From NCBI GenBank assembly GCA_024404915.1, contig JAKSPJ010000003.1:62001-126000 (forward strand): a stretch of DNA of 64,000 nt, in the 5' to 3' direction. Both the position numbers and the translations under genes were made by a program. The DNA is from Oscillospiraceae bacterium (GTDB lineage Bacteria > Bacillota > Clostridia > Oscillospirales > Ruminococcaceae). Shown piece by piece: positions 36,699 through 45,283 of the stretch (its first letter is position 1; each line of letters opens with the position of its first letter). The notes under the pieces are model-generated. The model saw only the letters and a program-made list of their open reading frames with translations, was not told the DNA's origin and searched no databases.

Positions 36699-38540
36699 AT
36701 GATGACACCTCAGTCGATATTAAAAGAATATTTTGGATATGAGCAGTTTCGTGAAGGACAGGAAAAGCTGATTCAGCATATACTGGGCGGCGGTGATGTG
36801 CTGGGCATTATGCCCACAGGTGCCGGCAAATCCATTTGCTATCAGGTGCCGGCAATGCTGCTTTGCGGGCTGACCGTTGTGGTTTCTCCGCTGATTTCCC
36901 TGATGCAGGATCAGGTGGCGGCACTCCGTGAAGCCGGTGTACCTGCTGCTGCATTGCACAGCAATCTGACGGCAGCGGAGTATTATCGGACGCTGGATGC
37001 CATACGAAGCGGCCGAATCAAATTGTTGTATGCCTCTCCGGAACGGCTGTTGACAGAGGGCTTTCTGGGCATCATGGATACCATTGCAGTGGCAATGGTG
37101 GCGGTGGATGAAGCACACTGCCTTTCTCAGTGGGGACAGGATTTCCGCCCCAGTTATTTGCAAATCATTGATTTTCTGAAGGCACTTCCCAGACGGCCTG
37201 TGGTGGCGGCATTTACAGCAACGGCCACACAATCTGTGCGGGATGATATATCGTTTCTGCTGGGGCTGCAATCCCCTCTGGAATTGGTAACAGGCTTTGA
37301 CCGCCCGAATTTGCAGTGGCGTGTGGAACAGCCCAGGGATAAATATGCGGCATTGCTTCGGATTCTGAAAAAGAATCAGGAGAAAAGCGGGATTGTATAT
37401 TGTCTGACAAGAAAGAATACAGAGGAAGTCTGCGAAAAGCTTTGTGCAGATGGCTTTGCCGCTACACGTTACCATGCAGGACTTTCCCCGGAGGAGCGCA
37501 CAGCCAATCAGGAGGCCTTTATCAGGGATGAAAAGCGCATCATCATTGCAACAAATGCGTTTGGCATGGGCATTGACAAATCCAATGTGGCCTTTGTGGT
37601 GCATTATAATATGCCCAAAAGCATGGAGGCGTACTATCAGGAAGCCGGCCGTGCAGGCAGAGACGGCGGCCCTGCCGAATGTACGCTGCTTTACAGCGGT
37701 CAGGATGTGCGGCTGAATCATTTTCTGATTGAGAATTCAGATGAGAATAATCCGCTTCTGACAGAACAGCAGAAGAAGGATGTGCAAAGCAAGGACAAGG
37801 AACGGCTTCAGGCAATGGTGCGGTATTGCAATCGGACGGATTGCCTGCGTGCCAGTATTCTGAAGTATTTTGGTGAAAATCCGCCGAAGCATTGCGGCAA
37901 TTGCAGCAATTGTCTGACAGACAGCGAAACAATAGATGCAACATTGGAATCACAGAAAATACTATCCTGTGTATATCGTGTGGCACAGAAGGGCAGAAAA
38001 TGCGGTGTGCGTACACTGTGTGATATCCTGCAAAAAAAGGAGACACAGGCAATTCTCAGTGCAGGATACGAACAATTGACGACCTTTGGCATTATGGAGG
38101 ATACACCCCGTGCAAGACTGGAACAGATTGTGCATATTCTGGTTTCCAGAGGATATCTGGAATTGGACACGGGACAGTATCCCACATTGTCTCTGACTAT
38201 AAAAGCCAATGCGGTTCTGCGGAATCAGAAAAGAATACAGATGGCATTGCCGAAATTACAGGCGGAACGCAGCAAGTCTCAGACAGGCGGAACGCTGACA
38301 GCGGAAGGGCCGGTGGAGGAATCCCTGTTTCAGATACTGCGCCGAACAAGAGAAAAATTGGCGGAAAGGGAATACGTCCCTGCGTATATTATTTTTACAG
38401 ATGCCACACTGCGGGATATGTGCCGCAAAAAACCAAAGACAATGGAAGAAATGCTTTCCATTTCCGGCGTCGGAAAATATAAGCTGGATAAATATGGAGA
38501 GACATTTCTGAAGGTTATTACCTCTTATAAAGAAACATGA
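36699..38540 (+). CDS. recQ: ATP-dependent DNA helicase RecQ
   Basis: 3'-5' helicase of recombination repair. 613 residues with all three RecQ parts. The helicase core has GIMPTGAGKS (Walker A), VDEAHC (motif II), ATATQSVRDD and QEAGRAGRDG (motif VI). The zinc-binding RQC domain has CLRASILKYFG and HCGNCSNC. The C-terminal HRDC domain has EMLSISGVGKYKLDKYG. AGAAGGAAA precedes the ATG. A single-gene unit between two terminators. Confidence 0.97.
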   Translation: MMTPQSILKEYFGYEQFREGQEKLIQHILGGGDVLGIMPTGAGKSICYQVPAMLLCGLTVVVSPLISLMQDQVAALREAGVPAAALHSNLTAAEYYRTLDAIRSGRIKLLYASPERLLTEGFLGIMDTIAVAMVAVDEAHCLSQWGQDFRPSYLQIIDFLKALPRRPVVAAFTATATQSVRDDISFLLGLQSPLELVTGFDRPNLQWRVEQPRDKYAALLRILKKNQEKSGIVYCLTRKNTEEVCEKLCADGFAATRYHAGLSPEERTANQEAFIRDEKRIIIATNAFGMGIDKSNVAFVVHYNMPKSMEAYYQEAGRAGRDGGPAECTLLYSGQDVRLNHFLIENSDENNPLLTEQQKKDVQSKDKERLQAMVRYCNRTDCLRASILKYFGENPPKHCGNCSNCLTDSETIDATLESQKILSCVYRVAQKGRKCGVRTLCDILQKKETQAILSAGYEQLTTFGIMEDTPRARLEQIVHILVSRGYLELDTGQYPTLSLTIKANAVLRNQKRIQMALPKLQAERSKSQTGGTLTAEGPVEESLFQILRRTREKLAEREYVPAYIIFTDATLRDMCRKKPKTMEEMLSISGVGKYKLDKYGETFLKVITSYKET

Positions 38541-38545
38541 TGTTG

Positions 38546-38584
38546 AAAAGCTGACGGTTCTATAGCGGAACTGTCAGCTTTTTG
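38546..38584 (+). terminator. Terminator after recQ
   Basis: AAAAGCTGACGGTTC (38546-38560) / GAACTGTCAGCTTTTT (38568-38583), with one G-T pair. Confidence 0.92.
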
Positions 38585-38631
38585 TGCATGTGTGTGTGCG
38601 TATATGGACAGTATTTTAGTATAACTGTATA

Positions 38632-38660
38632 TTGCATATTGTCTGAAAATATGTTATAAT
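38632..38660 (+). promoter_or_regulatory. Promoter of the GH2 gene
   Basis: TTGCAT (38632-38637), 17-base spacer, TATAAT (38655-38660). Leader about 37 nt. Confidence 0.82.
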
Positions 38661-38703
38661 ACAATAAAAATATACTGCATGACGAATAAAGGAGAGAAAA
38701 CGC

Positions 38704-41466
38704 ATGAGTACCGGTATTTCTGCAGGGGGAAGTTGGGCACTATGCCTGGACCCTGCCCCTTGTCAATATCAAAGTCCACCGGCAGCATATCCGCTTACGA
38801 TGCTGCTGCCCGGTACCACCGCACAGCAGGAAATCGGCGAATACAATTCTCATCGTGCCACGGGGACACTCAGTGAAAAGTATCCCTTCGAGGGCCAGAT
38901 CTGGCTGAAAAAAACATTTTCTCTTTCTGCTGACCAGGTTGGAAAACCCTGTTTTCTGCATCTGGAACGGACACGCATTACCAGACTGTGGGTGAATGGC
39001 GTGTTTGTCGGAACAGAAAACAGCCTTTGTACACCCCATATCTATGATTTGTCTGCGCATACTGCGGAACAGATGGAAATCGTACTGTGCGTTGCCAATA
39101 TCGGTTATCCGACACGGGGCGGACATATGACATCCCCGGATACACAGACAAACTGGATTGGCATTATTGGAAGAATGAAGCTGGAATTTCACGCTGATAC
39201 CTGGCTGTCTGATGTGCAGATTTATCCGAACTGTGAATATAATACGGCTGTTATTGAAGGTGTTCTTCATGGCGCAGCGGAGATCGTGGCAGATATTGTG
39301 CTGAAAGATCAGGAACGAAGCACGTTGAATCTGTCATGGCGGCTGACACTGCATGCCAATGCGGAGGGCGCATTTTCAGTGACGATTCCTTTTCTGGAAC
39401 CACTGCCCTTGTGGGATGAGTACCATCAGAATCTGTATGATCTGGTAATTTCCCTTCAGGATGGCGACCATGCGGCAGTCACATTCGGTCTGCGGAATTT
39501 CTGTGCCTGCGGCAATCATTTTGAGGTAAATGGAAATACAGTGCTGCTTCGTGGAAAACATGATGCCATGCTGTTCCCGCTGACAGGAGCTGCCCCGGCA
39601 GATGAAGAAGACTGGACGGATATCTTTCTGACAGCAAAAAAATGGGGCATCAATCACTATCGTTTTCATACCTGTTGTCCCCCGGAGGCTGCCTTTATAG
39701 CAGCCGATGAAGCAGGGATTTATCTTGAGCCGGAACTTCCCTTCTGGGGAACAATCCATGGGGCGGATGATCCGCAGTATCATGCGGAGGAGCAGGCGTA
39801 TCTTTTGCGGGAGGGCCTGCGGATTTGCCGTGCATTCGGCAATCATCCCTCATTCTGCATGTTCTCCCTGGGAAATGAATTATGGGGCGATACCAATACA
39901 ATTGGTGCTATGATAGATACCCTCCGCAATGCGGATTCCCGTATGCTGTATACACAGGGCAGCAATAATTATCAGCATATGCCGCTGCAGCTGCCCCAGG
40001 ATGATTTCTGGGTAGGCGTTCGTACAGGCATTGGCAAACGGCTGCGTGGTTCCTATGCAGAATGCGATGCTCCTTTGGGGAAGATTCAGGTTTCTGCGCC
40101 TTCTGCCTCCTGGAATTACGAAGCGGAACTGAATGGGAAAGCCGTTTCTGACGGTATGGCATCTTTTTCACATGATGTGCAGGTGGGACAGAATACGATG
40201 CATGTGGAGCAGCAGACGACACAGAAGGGATTTGTTCCCTCTGTACCTGTGATTACACATGAAATCGGACAGTATAATATGTGCCCGGATTATTCGGAAA
40301 TTGAAAAATATACCGGCGTACTGGAAGCAAGAAACTTTGAAGTGTTTTATGAACGTCTGGAGCAGGCCGGCATGGCGCATCAGGCAAGGGCATTTTTTGA
40401 ATGCTCAGGTGCATTGGCGAGAGACTGTTATAAAATGGAATTGGAAGCGGTGATGCGTTCACCGGGAATTGCGGGCTTTCAATTGCTGGATTTGCAGGAT
40501 TATACGGGACAGGGAACTGCGCTGGTGGGTATGCTGAATGCCTTTATGGAAAACAAAGGCTTTATTACCCCGGAGGCGTGGCGAGGATTCTGCGGTGACC
40601 TGGTACCCCTTGCGCAGTTTGATTCTTTTGTGGTGGAGGCAGGAAAAACTTTTCTGACCACACTGGGAATCCGTGTCAGCCGTCCGCATATCGAAAAACA
40701 AAAGATGCTGGTATCTCTGCAAATTGGTGCTACATCCTTTAACGGAGAAGTGGAAATTCCGGAATGCAGCGGAGGATATCATCGCATCTGTACTGTGGGC
40801 TATGCCATTCCGGAGTCTGCCATCGGAAATGGTGTGCTGACACTTTCCCTGCCGATGGAGAATATCAAAAACACATGGAAACTGACATTTATGCCACCGG
40901 TTTCATCCTGTGAAAATGAAGTGTGTGTGGTGCATTGTTTTTCAGAGGCGGAACCGTATCTGCGTGCAGGACAAGCAGTTTTGCTGCTGCCGGATAGAGT
41001 CACAGATGCAGTGGAAAGCTGTTATTGCACGGATTTCTGGAATTATTCCATGTTCAAGTCTATTTCGGAATCCCTTGGAAAAAAAGTGCCGGTGGGAACA
41101 ATGGGCTTGTGTATTCAAAAATCGCATCCCATAGCAAAAGCCATGTTCAGTGAATGCTACAGTACACCTCAATGGTTTGAGCCGGTTTCTAATGGCACCT
41201 GTGTGGTTCTGGATCATACGCCAGGTGATTACCAGCCCATTGTGCAGGTCATTGATAATGTCACGAGAAATCATAAGCTGGGGTTATTATTTGAAGCAGA
41301 TGTTCTGGGAGGAAAACTGCTGGTATGTGCCATGCGATTTGACAGAAATCCATTTGATATCAGTCAGAATCGCTTGAAGCATGCTGTGTATGACTATATG
41401 AACAGCAGTGCATTTGCACCGTCGCAGCAGCTTCCGGCGGAGTATTTGAGAACATTATTTGGATGA
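38704..41466 (+). CDS. Glycoside hydrolase family 2 protein, substrate unknown
   Basis: 920 residues with no signal peptide, so probably intracellular. An N-terminal jelly-roll sugar-binding domain (FEGQIWLKKTFSLSADQVG, TRLWVNGVFVGTENS) is followed by an Ig-like domain and a TIM barrel. In the barrel, FSLGNELWG carries the acid/base Glu typical of GH2 (NE pair), and VITHEIGQYNMCPDY fits the nucleophile strand. C-terminal beta domains follow. GH2 includes beta-galactosidases, beta-glucuronidases and beta-mannosidases; this one looks distant from LacZ. AAAGGAGAG precedes the ATG. The stop lies 10 bases before the next gene. Confidence 0.85.
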   Translation: MSTGISAGGSWALCLDPAPCQYQSPPAAYPLTMLLPGTTAQQEIGEYNSHRATGTLSEKYPFEGQIWLKKTFSLSADQVGKPCFLHLERTRITRLWVNGVFVGTENSLCTPHIYDLSAHTAEQMEIVLCVANIGYPTRGGHMTSPDTQTNWIGIIGRMKLEFHADTWLSDVQIYPNCEYNTAVIEGVLHGAAEIVADIVLKDQERSTLNLSWRLTLHANAEGAFSVTIPFLEPLPLWDEYHQNLYDLVISLQDGDHAAVTFGLRNFCACGNHFEVNGNTVLLRGKHDAMLFPLTGAAPADEEDWTDIFLTAKKWGINHYRFHTCCPPEAAFIAADEAGIYLEPELPFWGTIHGADDPQYHAEEQAYLLREGLRICRAFGNHPSFCMFSLGNELWGDTNTIGAMIDTLRNADSRMLYTQGSNNYQHMPLQLPQDDFWVGVRTGIGKRLRGSYAECDAPLGKIQVSAPSASWNYEAELNGKAVSDGMASFSHDVQVGQNTMHVEQQTTQKGFVPSVPVITHEIGQYNMCPDYSEIEKYTGVLEARNFEVFYERLEQAGMAHQARAFFECSGALARDCYKMELEAVMRSPGIAGFQLLDLQDYTGQGTALVGMLNAFMENKGFITPEAWRGFCGDLVPLAQFDSFVVEAGKTFLTTLGIRVSRPHIEKQKMLVSLQIGATSFNGEVEIPECSGGYHRICTVGYAIPESAIGNGVLTLSLPMENIKNTWKLTFMPPVSSCENEVCVVHCFSEAEPYLRAGQAVLLLPDRVTDAVESCYCTDFWNYSMFKSISESLGKKVPVGTMGLCIQKSHPIAKAMFSECYSTPQWFEPVSNGTCVVLDHTPGDYQPIVQVIDNVTRNHKLGLLFEADVLGGKLLVCAMRFDRNPFDISQNRLKHAVYDYMNSSAFAPSQQLPAEYLRTLFG

Positions 41467-41476
41467 GGTGAGGCGT

Positions 41477-41956
41477 ATGGGACTGATGGATGGGGAAAAA
41501 ATCGTCGTTTGCGTGGTGTTCAAACGCAAGGTGCATTGGTTTATTTCAGACAAAATATTGTGGAGAATGGATTATCTCCGCTGGTACGATGAATATCATG
41601 ATGCCTATCGCAGAACCGGAAAAAATGATGCTGTGTTCGTAAAGGAGATTGGTTCCTTCGGAGAGTTCAGCAGCAATCGGTTCCGTATTACAGTGCTGGA
41701 TAAGGATACTATAAAAGACTTTATGAAAAAAATACCGGAGCAGGAGATTTCCGGCGGAGAGCTGGCGTATGCGTATGCTCGTGGAAATCAGGCGGAACAG
41801 GAATTGCAGAAGCCGTCTCTTGCATTGGATTTTGATCATAGAAAGTATTGGTCAGGTTTGCCTTCAGAGGATCGGTTTGGGGCATATGTGCCTCATGGCT
41901 GGGCTTCGGCATCCTGTACTGAGATAATCCCTGCCAAAGAACAGTATTGGAAATAA
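41477..41956 (+). CDS. Small protein of unknown function downstream of GH2
   Basis: 159 residues. Start at ATG 41477 because GAGGTGAGG (41464-41472) precedes it; an in-frame ATG at 41459 would overlap the GH2 gene. Rich in aromatic and charged residues (VHWFISDKILWRMDYLRWYDEYHDAYRR), with no signal peptide or membrane segment. Probably cotranscribed with GH2. No family recognised. Confidence 0.7.
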   Translation: MGLMDGEKIVVCVVFKRKVHWFISDKILWRMDYLRWYDEYHDAYRRTGKNDAVFVKEIGSFGEFSSNRFRITVLDKDTIKDFMKKIPEQEISGGELAYAYARGNQAEQELQKPSLALDFDHRKYWSGLPSEDRFGAYVPHGWASASCTEIIPAKEQYWK

Positions 41957-41990
41957 TTTTTTCCACTGGCAGAAAACCAGCGAAAAAGCA

Positions 41991-42024
41991 AAGGCGGCAC
42001 CGTGTTCCTTTGGGGTGCTGCCTT
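41991..42024 (+). terminator. Terminator after the GH2 operon
   Basis: AAGGCGGCACC (41991-42001) / GGTGCTGCCTT (42014-42024) with one G-T pair; weak T-tail (TCGGTTTC). Confidence 0.65.
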
Positions 42025-42058
42025 TCGGTTTCATATAGTTGGTAAAATGCATAATCAC

Positions 42059-42087
42059 TTGACGATACTGCTTTTTTGTGATATAAT
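42059..42087 (+). promoter_or_regulatory. Promoter of the host tRNA-Arg gene, now also serving the element
   Basis: TTGACG (42059-42064), 17-base spacer, TATAAT (42082-42087). Start near 42094, ten bases before the tRNA remnant. No terminator is visible between it and the complete tRNA-Arg at 42187, so it should transcribe both. Confidence 0.88.
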
Positions 42088-42103
42088 ATGGATGGTATAG
42101 TAT

Positions 42104-42142
42104 GCCTCGATAGCTCAGTAGGATAGAGCGGCTGCCTCCTAA
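42104..42142 (+). pseudogene. 5' half of tRNA-Arg(CCU), cut at the anticodon loop by integration
   Basis: GCCTCGA acceptor strand, TA, D arm GCTC-loop-GAGC, G, anticodon-stem strand GCTGC and loop CTCCTAA (anticodon CCT) are all present. The next bases should be GCAGC to close the anticodon stem, but the sequence is ACTTTC. There is no T arm or 3' acceptor strand. The gene ends exactly at the 3' edge of the anticodon loop, a place tyrosine recombinases are known to use. An integrase gene lies 300 bases on. The missing 3' half should be at the far end of the element. Confidence 0.9.
42134..42142 (+). other. Probable attachment-site core (attL)
   Basis: GCCTCCTAA at 42134-42142 is where the host tRNA sequence stops. 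The same nine bases occur in the complete tRNA at 42217-42225. The core probably covers this anticodon-loop segment; its exact limits need the other junction. Confidence 0.65.
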
Positions 42143-42186
42143 ACTTTCTACCGGGCGATTGCCTTTTCTGTTGTTTTACATGATAT

Positions 42187-42260
42187 GTCCCAGTACCTCA
42201 GCTGGATAGAGGATCCGCCTCCTAAGCGGGCTGCCGCAGGTTCGAACCCTGTCTGGGACG
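42187..42260 (+). tRNA. tRNA-Arg (anticodon CCT), carried by the element
   Basis: Full cloverleaf: acceptor GTCCCAG / CTGGGAC, D arm CCTC / GAGG, anticodon stem CCGC / GCGG with loop CTCCTAA, and T arm GCAGG-TTCGAAC-CCTGT, discriminator G, no encoded CCA. Outside the anticodon loop it differs clearly from the host remnant at 42104-42142, so it is not a duplicate of it. Its body lies inside the element. It has no promoter of its own that I can see and lies 93 bases downstream of the host tRNA start site. Confidence 0.95.
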
Positions 42261-42264
42261 CTTT

Positions 42265-42308
42265 AGCACAGCGAAAACGTTCGAAAACACGTGCGTTTTC
42301 GCTGTTGC
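42265..42308. terminator. Hairpin after tRNA-Arg
   Basis: Perfect 11-bp stem CAGCGAAAACG (42269-42279) / CGTTTTCGCTG (42294-42304), extendable by AGCA / TGCT. Likely ends the tRNA transcript; weak T-run. Confidence 0.6.
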
Positions 42309-42360
42309 TGTAAAATGGTGGATGGGGAACAGATGACGATGATTTCCATCGGCAGCACCG

Positions 42361-42386
42361 TCAAAATACTGATTGCAGTCAGTATT
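42361..42386 (-). terminator. Possible terminator of the integrase gene
   Basis: On the minus strand AATACTGA (42386-42379), loop CTGCAA, TCAGTATT (42372-42365), then TTGA. It lies 74 bases after the integrase stop. Confidence 0.5.
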
Positions 42387-42459
42387 CCCGGACTGAAAAT
42401 CCGCCAGCAAATTGCAGTTTGCCGGGTCGGAAAAGCGAAATGCGCCAGCAGATCCGCCA

Positions 42460-43830
42460 TCAGTCCGCAGTGTTTGTGTCATCTTCATTGGTTTTTTTCG
42501 TTGTCTGTTGTCCGTCTTGTTCCGTTTCGTCCAGAGCTTTGAAGAACTGATCGGTATGGTCAGCGAGTTCCTGACGGGACTCATCCGTGATCGTACTGTA
42601 GATCTCAAGCAGCATCTCGCTTGACGTATGACCCATATCGCCCTGAACCGCCTTGATGTCATGTGACATTGTGAGTTTGAAGGTCGCACCGGAATGGCGG
42701 AGCGAATAAAGGTCAACCTCACGCAGACCATGATCGCGGATCAGGTGTTTGAAGCGCTTGACGAGTGTTGAATCCGAGATCGGATTGCCGTTCGGATGAC
42801 AGAACAGCAGATCGTAGGACGGAAAACCATTGTTTTCCATTTCTTTTTTCTGTTTTGCGATGTGCTGTCTCAGTTCTTCCGAGAGATCATCCGGAATATA
42901 GATGTTGCGCACACTGGATGCCGTCTTGGGCTTTTTCAAGACCATAGCGGTTTTTTGATTCGGTGCAAGCTGCGGAAACGTGAAATATACTTCGGTTTTC
43001 GTCTTTTCGATGTTCTTCTGACTCAGGCGGGCGAGCTCTTTCTTGACCGAGATATACGGGCGTTTGCCGTCCTTCGTCCTGTAATGGACGTCTTCGTAAG
43101 ATAAACCAGTCAGCTCGCCGGTTCGGAGCGTCGCTGCGAACATCAGCTTCAACATAAGCAGGAGCGTCGGATCGTCGCAGCATTGAAACGCCTTCTTCAC
43201 TTCTGCAAAAGTCCACTGTTTGCGCTTTTTCTTGTTAAGCCGCGGCAGCTGCACATTCAATACCGGATTGCTGTCAATGTAACCCATTGTCACTGCGTAA
43301 GCAAAAGCAGGACGCAGGAGCTTGTGAATCTCGCGCACAGTACGGTTGCTGATCGGTTTCGGCTTGGCACTTTTCCGCATCTGAACCGCCGGATGATTCG
43401 GCAGATCGTCATAATAAGCTTGCAGATCACGGGTACGAATCGTATGAATCAGATTGGAACCGATATACGGAAAGATGTAGTTTTTGCTGATGGATTCTGC
43501 AATTCCCCTCGTAGCTGCTTCCCAAAGGCCAAGCGCTGAGTGATGCTCAATATACATCAGAACAAGCTGCTGAACTGTGATTTTCGTGTCCGCTTCCAAT
43601 GCGGGAATCTGCGCTTTGACGCCGGTTCCGAGAATCTGAAACTCCAGCGGAATCTCGTATTTTTCGTTACGGGCTTCTGCGGCACTCACCTCTTTTTTCA
43701 AGAGCTTTGCGTCTGCAAATGATTCGCATGGAATCCAGTGCTGATACCGTGTACCGTCCTCGCGCCGAAGGTTCTGCACTAAATAGTATACCGTTCCGCG
43801 CTTTCGCTCTTTCGGAACAATCATAGCCAT
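42460..43830 (-). CDS. int: Tyrosine recombinase (integrase)
   Basis: 456 residues. Start at 43830, overlapping the previous stop as TAATG, so it is coupled to the excisionase gene. An N-terminal arm-binding region (ERKRGTVYYLVQNLRREDG) and a SAM-like core-binding domain (TVQQLVLMYIEHH) precede the catalytic domain: TLRTGELTGL (first Arg), LYSLRHSGATF (His-x-x-Arg-type box II) and GHTSSEMLLEIYS with the Tyr nucleophile. It lies beside the interrupted tRNA-Arg, the standard place for the integrase that made the insertion. Confidence 0.95.
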   Translation of the reverse strand: MAMIVPKERKRGTVYYLVQNLRREDGTRYQHWIPCESFADAKLLKKEVSAAEARNEKYEIPLEFQILGTGVKAQIPALEADTKITVQQLVLMYIEHHSALGLWEAATRGIAESISKNYIFPYIGSNLIHTIRTRDLQAYYDDLPNHPAVQMRKSAKPKPISNRTVREIHKLLRPAFAYAVTMGYIDSNPVLNVQLPRLNKKKRKQWTFAEVKKAFQCCDDPTLLLMLKLMFAATLRTGELTGLSYEDVHYRTKDGKRPYISVKKELARLSQKNIEKTKTEVYFTFPQLAPNQKTAMVLKKPKTASSVRNIYIPDDLSEELRQHIAKQKKEMENNGFPSYDLLFCHPNGNPISDSTLVKRFKHLIRDHGLREVDLYSLRHSGATFKLTMSHDIKAVQGDMGHTSSEMLLEIYSTITDESRQELADHTDQFFKALDETEQDGQQTTKKTNEDDTNTAD

Positions 43831-44045
43831 TACGCAGACACCTCCGTTTCGCCGAGAATATACGAGTAAAAACTTTTGCGGAGCACGCGAAAGCACTTAC
43901 CGATTTTCAGGACCTTTATGGGGCCATTGTTGCGGTAAGACTGCTCAATGAAAGAATAGGCCAGTGAGCGGCTTACGCCGAGAATTGCGGCTGCCTCATC
44001 AATTGTAATGGTAAGGCACTCCGGAGCGCTGGTTGTTTTCTGCAT
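43830..44045 (-). CDS. Small helix-turn-helix excisionase-type protein
   Basis: 71 residues. LTITIDEAAAILGVSRSLAYSFIEQSY is a MerR/Xis-type winged-helix DNA-binding segment followed by IKVLKIGKCFRVLRKSF, the usual pattern of element excisionases. AAAGGAGGAATC precedes the start. It is the first gene of the xis-int unit and overlaps int by one base. It probably acts as recombination directionality factor. Confidence 0.85.
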   Translation of the reverse strand: MQKTTSAPECLTITIDEAAAILGVSRSLAYSFIEQSYRNNGPIKVLKIGKCFRVLRKSFYSYILGETEVSA

Positions 44046-44072
44046 AGTGATTCCTCCTTTTTAGCTTTTGAA

Positions 44073-44104
44073 ACACACTTTCGTGTCGCTACACAGCTTT
44101 GTGT
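44073..44104. promoter_or_regulatory. Two ACAC-N6-GTGT operator candidates over the xis-int start site
   Basis: ACACACTTTCGTGT (44073-44086) and ACACAGCTTTGTGT (44091-44104) are two dyads 18 bases apart. They sit immediately downstream of the predicted xis-int start (about 44105). A repressor bound here would block that promoter. The divergent XRE gene is the obvious candidate. Confidence 0.65.
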
Positions 44105-44111
44105 TGCGTTT

Positions 44112-44140
44112 AGTATATCACAGATTTTTTAGTTTGTCAA
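44112..44140 (-). promoter_or_regulatory. Promoter of the xis-int operon
   Basis: On the minus strand: TTGACA (44140-44135), 17-base spacer, TATACT (44117-44112). Confidence 0.88.
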
Positions 44141-44161
44141 GTGTTTTGGAGGATTTTTCTT

Positions 44162-44971
44162 ATGATGAATGAATATTTTTCTGATAAAATTGATTTCCCG
44201 TTTCAAACAGGCCAAAAAATCCGAATAATTCGGAAAAGAAAGGGCAAGTCTGCGAAGGATATTGCAGCGGCATGTCAGATTACTGAGCCTGCTGTCAGAA
44301 ATTATGAGCAAGGTATTCGCCAGCTTAGTGATGAACGCATCAATGATATGGCAAATGCGCTGGATGTGAATCCATCTGCACTCAAGGATCATAATATAGA
44401 AAGCATTTCAGATATTATCCACACGCTATTTGAACTGGAGAGTGCTGGTATTGTATCTCCGTTTGCAGAAGATGGAAAAGGAACTTGTGGTGTCCATTCA
44501 ACACATCCTCTGCTGAGCAAAGCAATTGAAGCTTGGCTTGTGCAGCATACCAAACGGCAGAATGAAGAAATATCCGAAACGGATTATGCAGAATGGAAAG
44601 ATGCTTTTCCGAATCAAGCCGCTGCAATCGAGATCACCGATGATGATATATTCAACTTCGGAGAAACCCTGTTCAACGGCACTGAACGCATAAAAAACTA
44701 TCCTTACTACATTCTTGTGACCTTACTGAAATTAAAGCAACAATTCATCGAACACTGTACTAAAATTAAAGAGCAACTCGCTTCAGGTAAAGCGGAGAAT
44801 GTTGAAATCAAATTTAGCTTATTGTATTCAGACATGGTCGTATCATTCGATCAGGAGATTATGCGCCTTGTCAGTGAAGCTGACATATTGGAGAGAGCTC
44901 CTGAGATTAAAGCAGAGGCAGAAGCTCAGTATCGAGACAATATAGAACTCTACGGAGAGAATATTGAGTAA
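44162..44971 (+). CDS. XRE-family regulator of the element
   Basis: 269 residues. Start at ATG 44162 (TTGGAGGA 8 bases upstream). The N-terminal HTH is clear: GQKIRIIRKRKGKSAKDIAAACQITEPAVRNYEQG, with LADALDVNP-like ending. The long C-terminal part (about 100-269) is helical and not recognised. Divergent from xis-int and separated by an operator-like region, as expected of the regulator that keeps the element integrated. It could also control the defence genes. Confidence 0.82.
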   Translation: MMNEYFSDKIDFPFQTGQKIRIIRKRKGKSAKDIAAACQITEPAVRNYEQGIRQLSDERINDMANALDVNPSALKDHNIESISDIIHTLFELESAGIVSPFAEDGKGTCGVHSTHPLLSKAIEAWLVQHTKRQNEEISETDYAEWKDAFPNQAAAIEITDDDIFNFGETLFNGTERIKNYPYYILVTLLKLKQQFIEHCTKIKEQLASGKAENVEIKFSLLYSDMVVSFDQEIMRLVSEADILERAPEIKAEAEAQYRDNIELYGENIE

Positions 44972-45043
44972 ATCCGTATAAGTCTTGCTAATACACCGCG
45001 CAATAATACATAACGTGCGTTATATCACCTTTTTACGCCTAAT

Positions 45044-45084
45044 AACAGCGACTCTCTGAAATCATTTAGAGAGCCGTTGTTTTC
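45044..45084 (+). terminator. Terminator after the element regulator
   Basis: AACAGCGACTCTCT / AGAGAGCCGTTGTTTTC, an imperfect 13-14 bp stem with a short T-run. It lies in the gap 44972-45283, which otherwise holds only the next promoter. Confidence 0.65.
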
Positions 45085-45210
45085 ATTTATATAAGGCTTT
45101 TCATGAATGCCAGCGGACTGCTCCAACTGGTTTCTGCGGCTGCAGGCAGAAACGTTCCACTTATATAGTATCCATACTATATCGTCCATAGTAAGTTTTA
45201 TTGCAAACCG

Positions 45211-45239
45211 TTGACACGTAGTGCTAAATATGGTATAAT
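45211..45239 (+). promoter_or_regulatory. Consensus promoter of the Z1/AIPR defence operon
   Basis: TTGACA (45211-45216), 17-base spacer, TATAAT (45234-45239). Start near 45246. All genes to 54810 overlap or nearly touch and have no internal terminator, so this may be the only promoter. Confidence 0.92.
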
Positions 45240-45283
45240 ATAATAGAATAATTATAGTCAAAACAACGGAAAGGAGGGGCGGA

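Noticed and set aside
42291..42542. Plus-strand frame between tRNA-Arg and integrase
   Set aside because: No ribosome site, overlaps the integrase 3' end, composition not protein-like.
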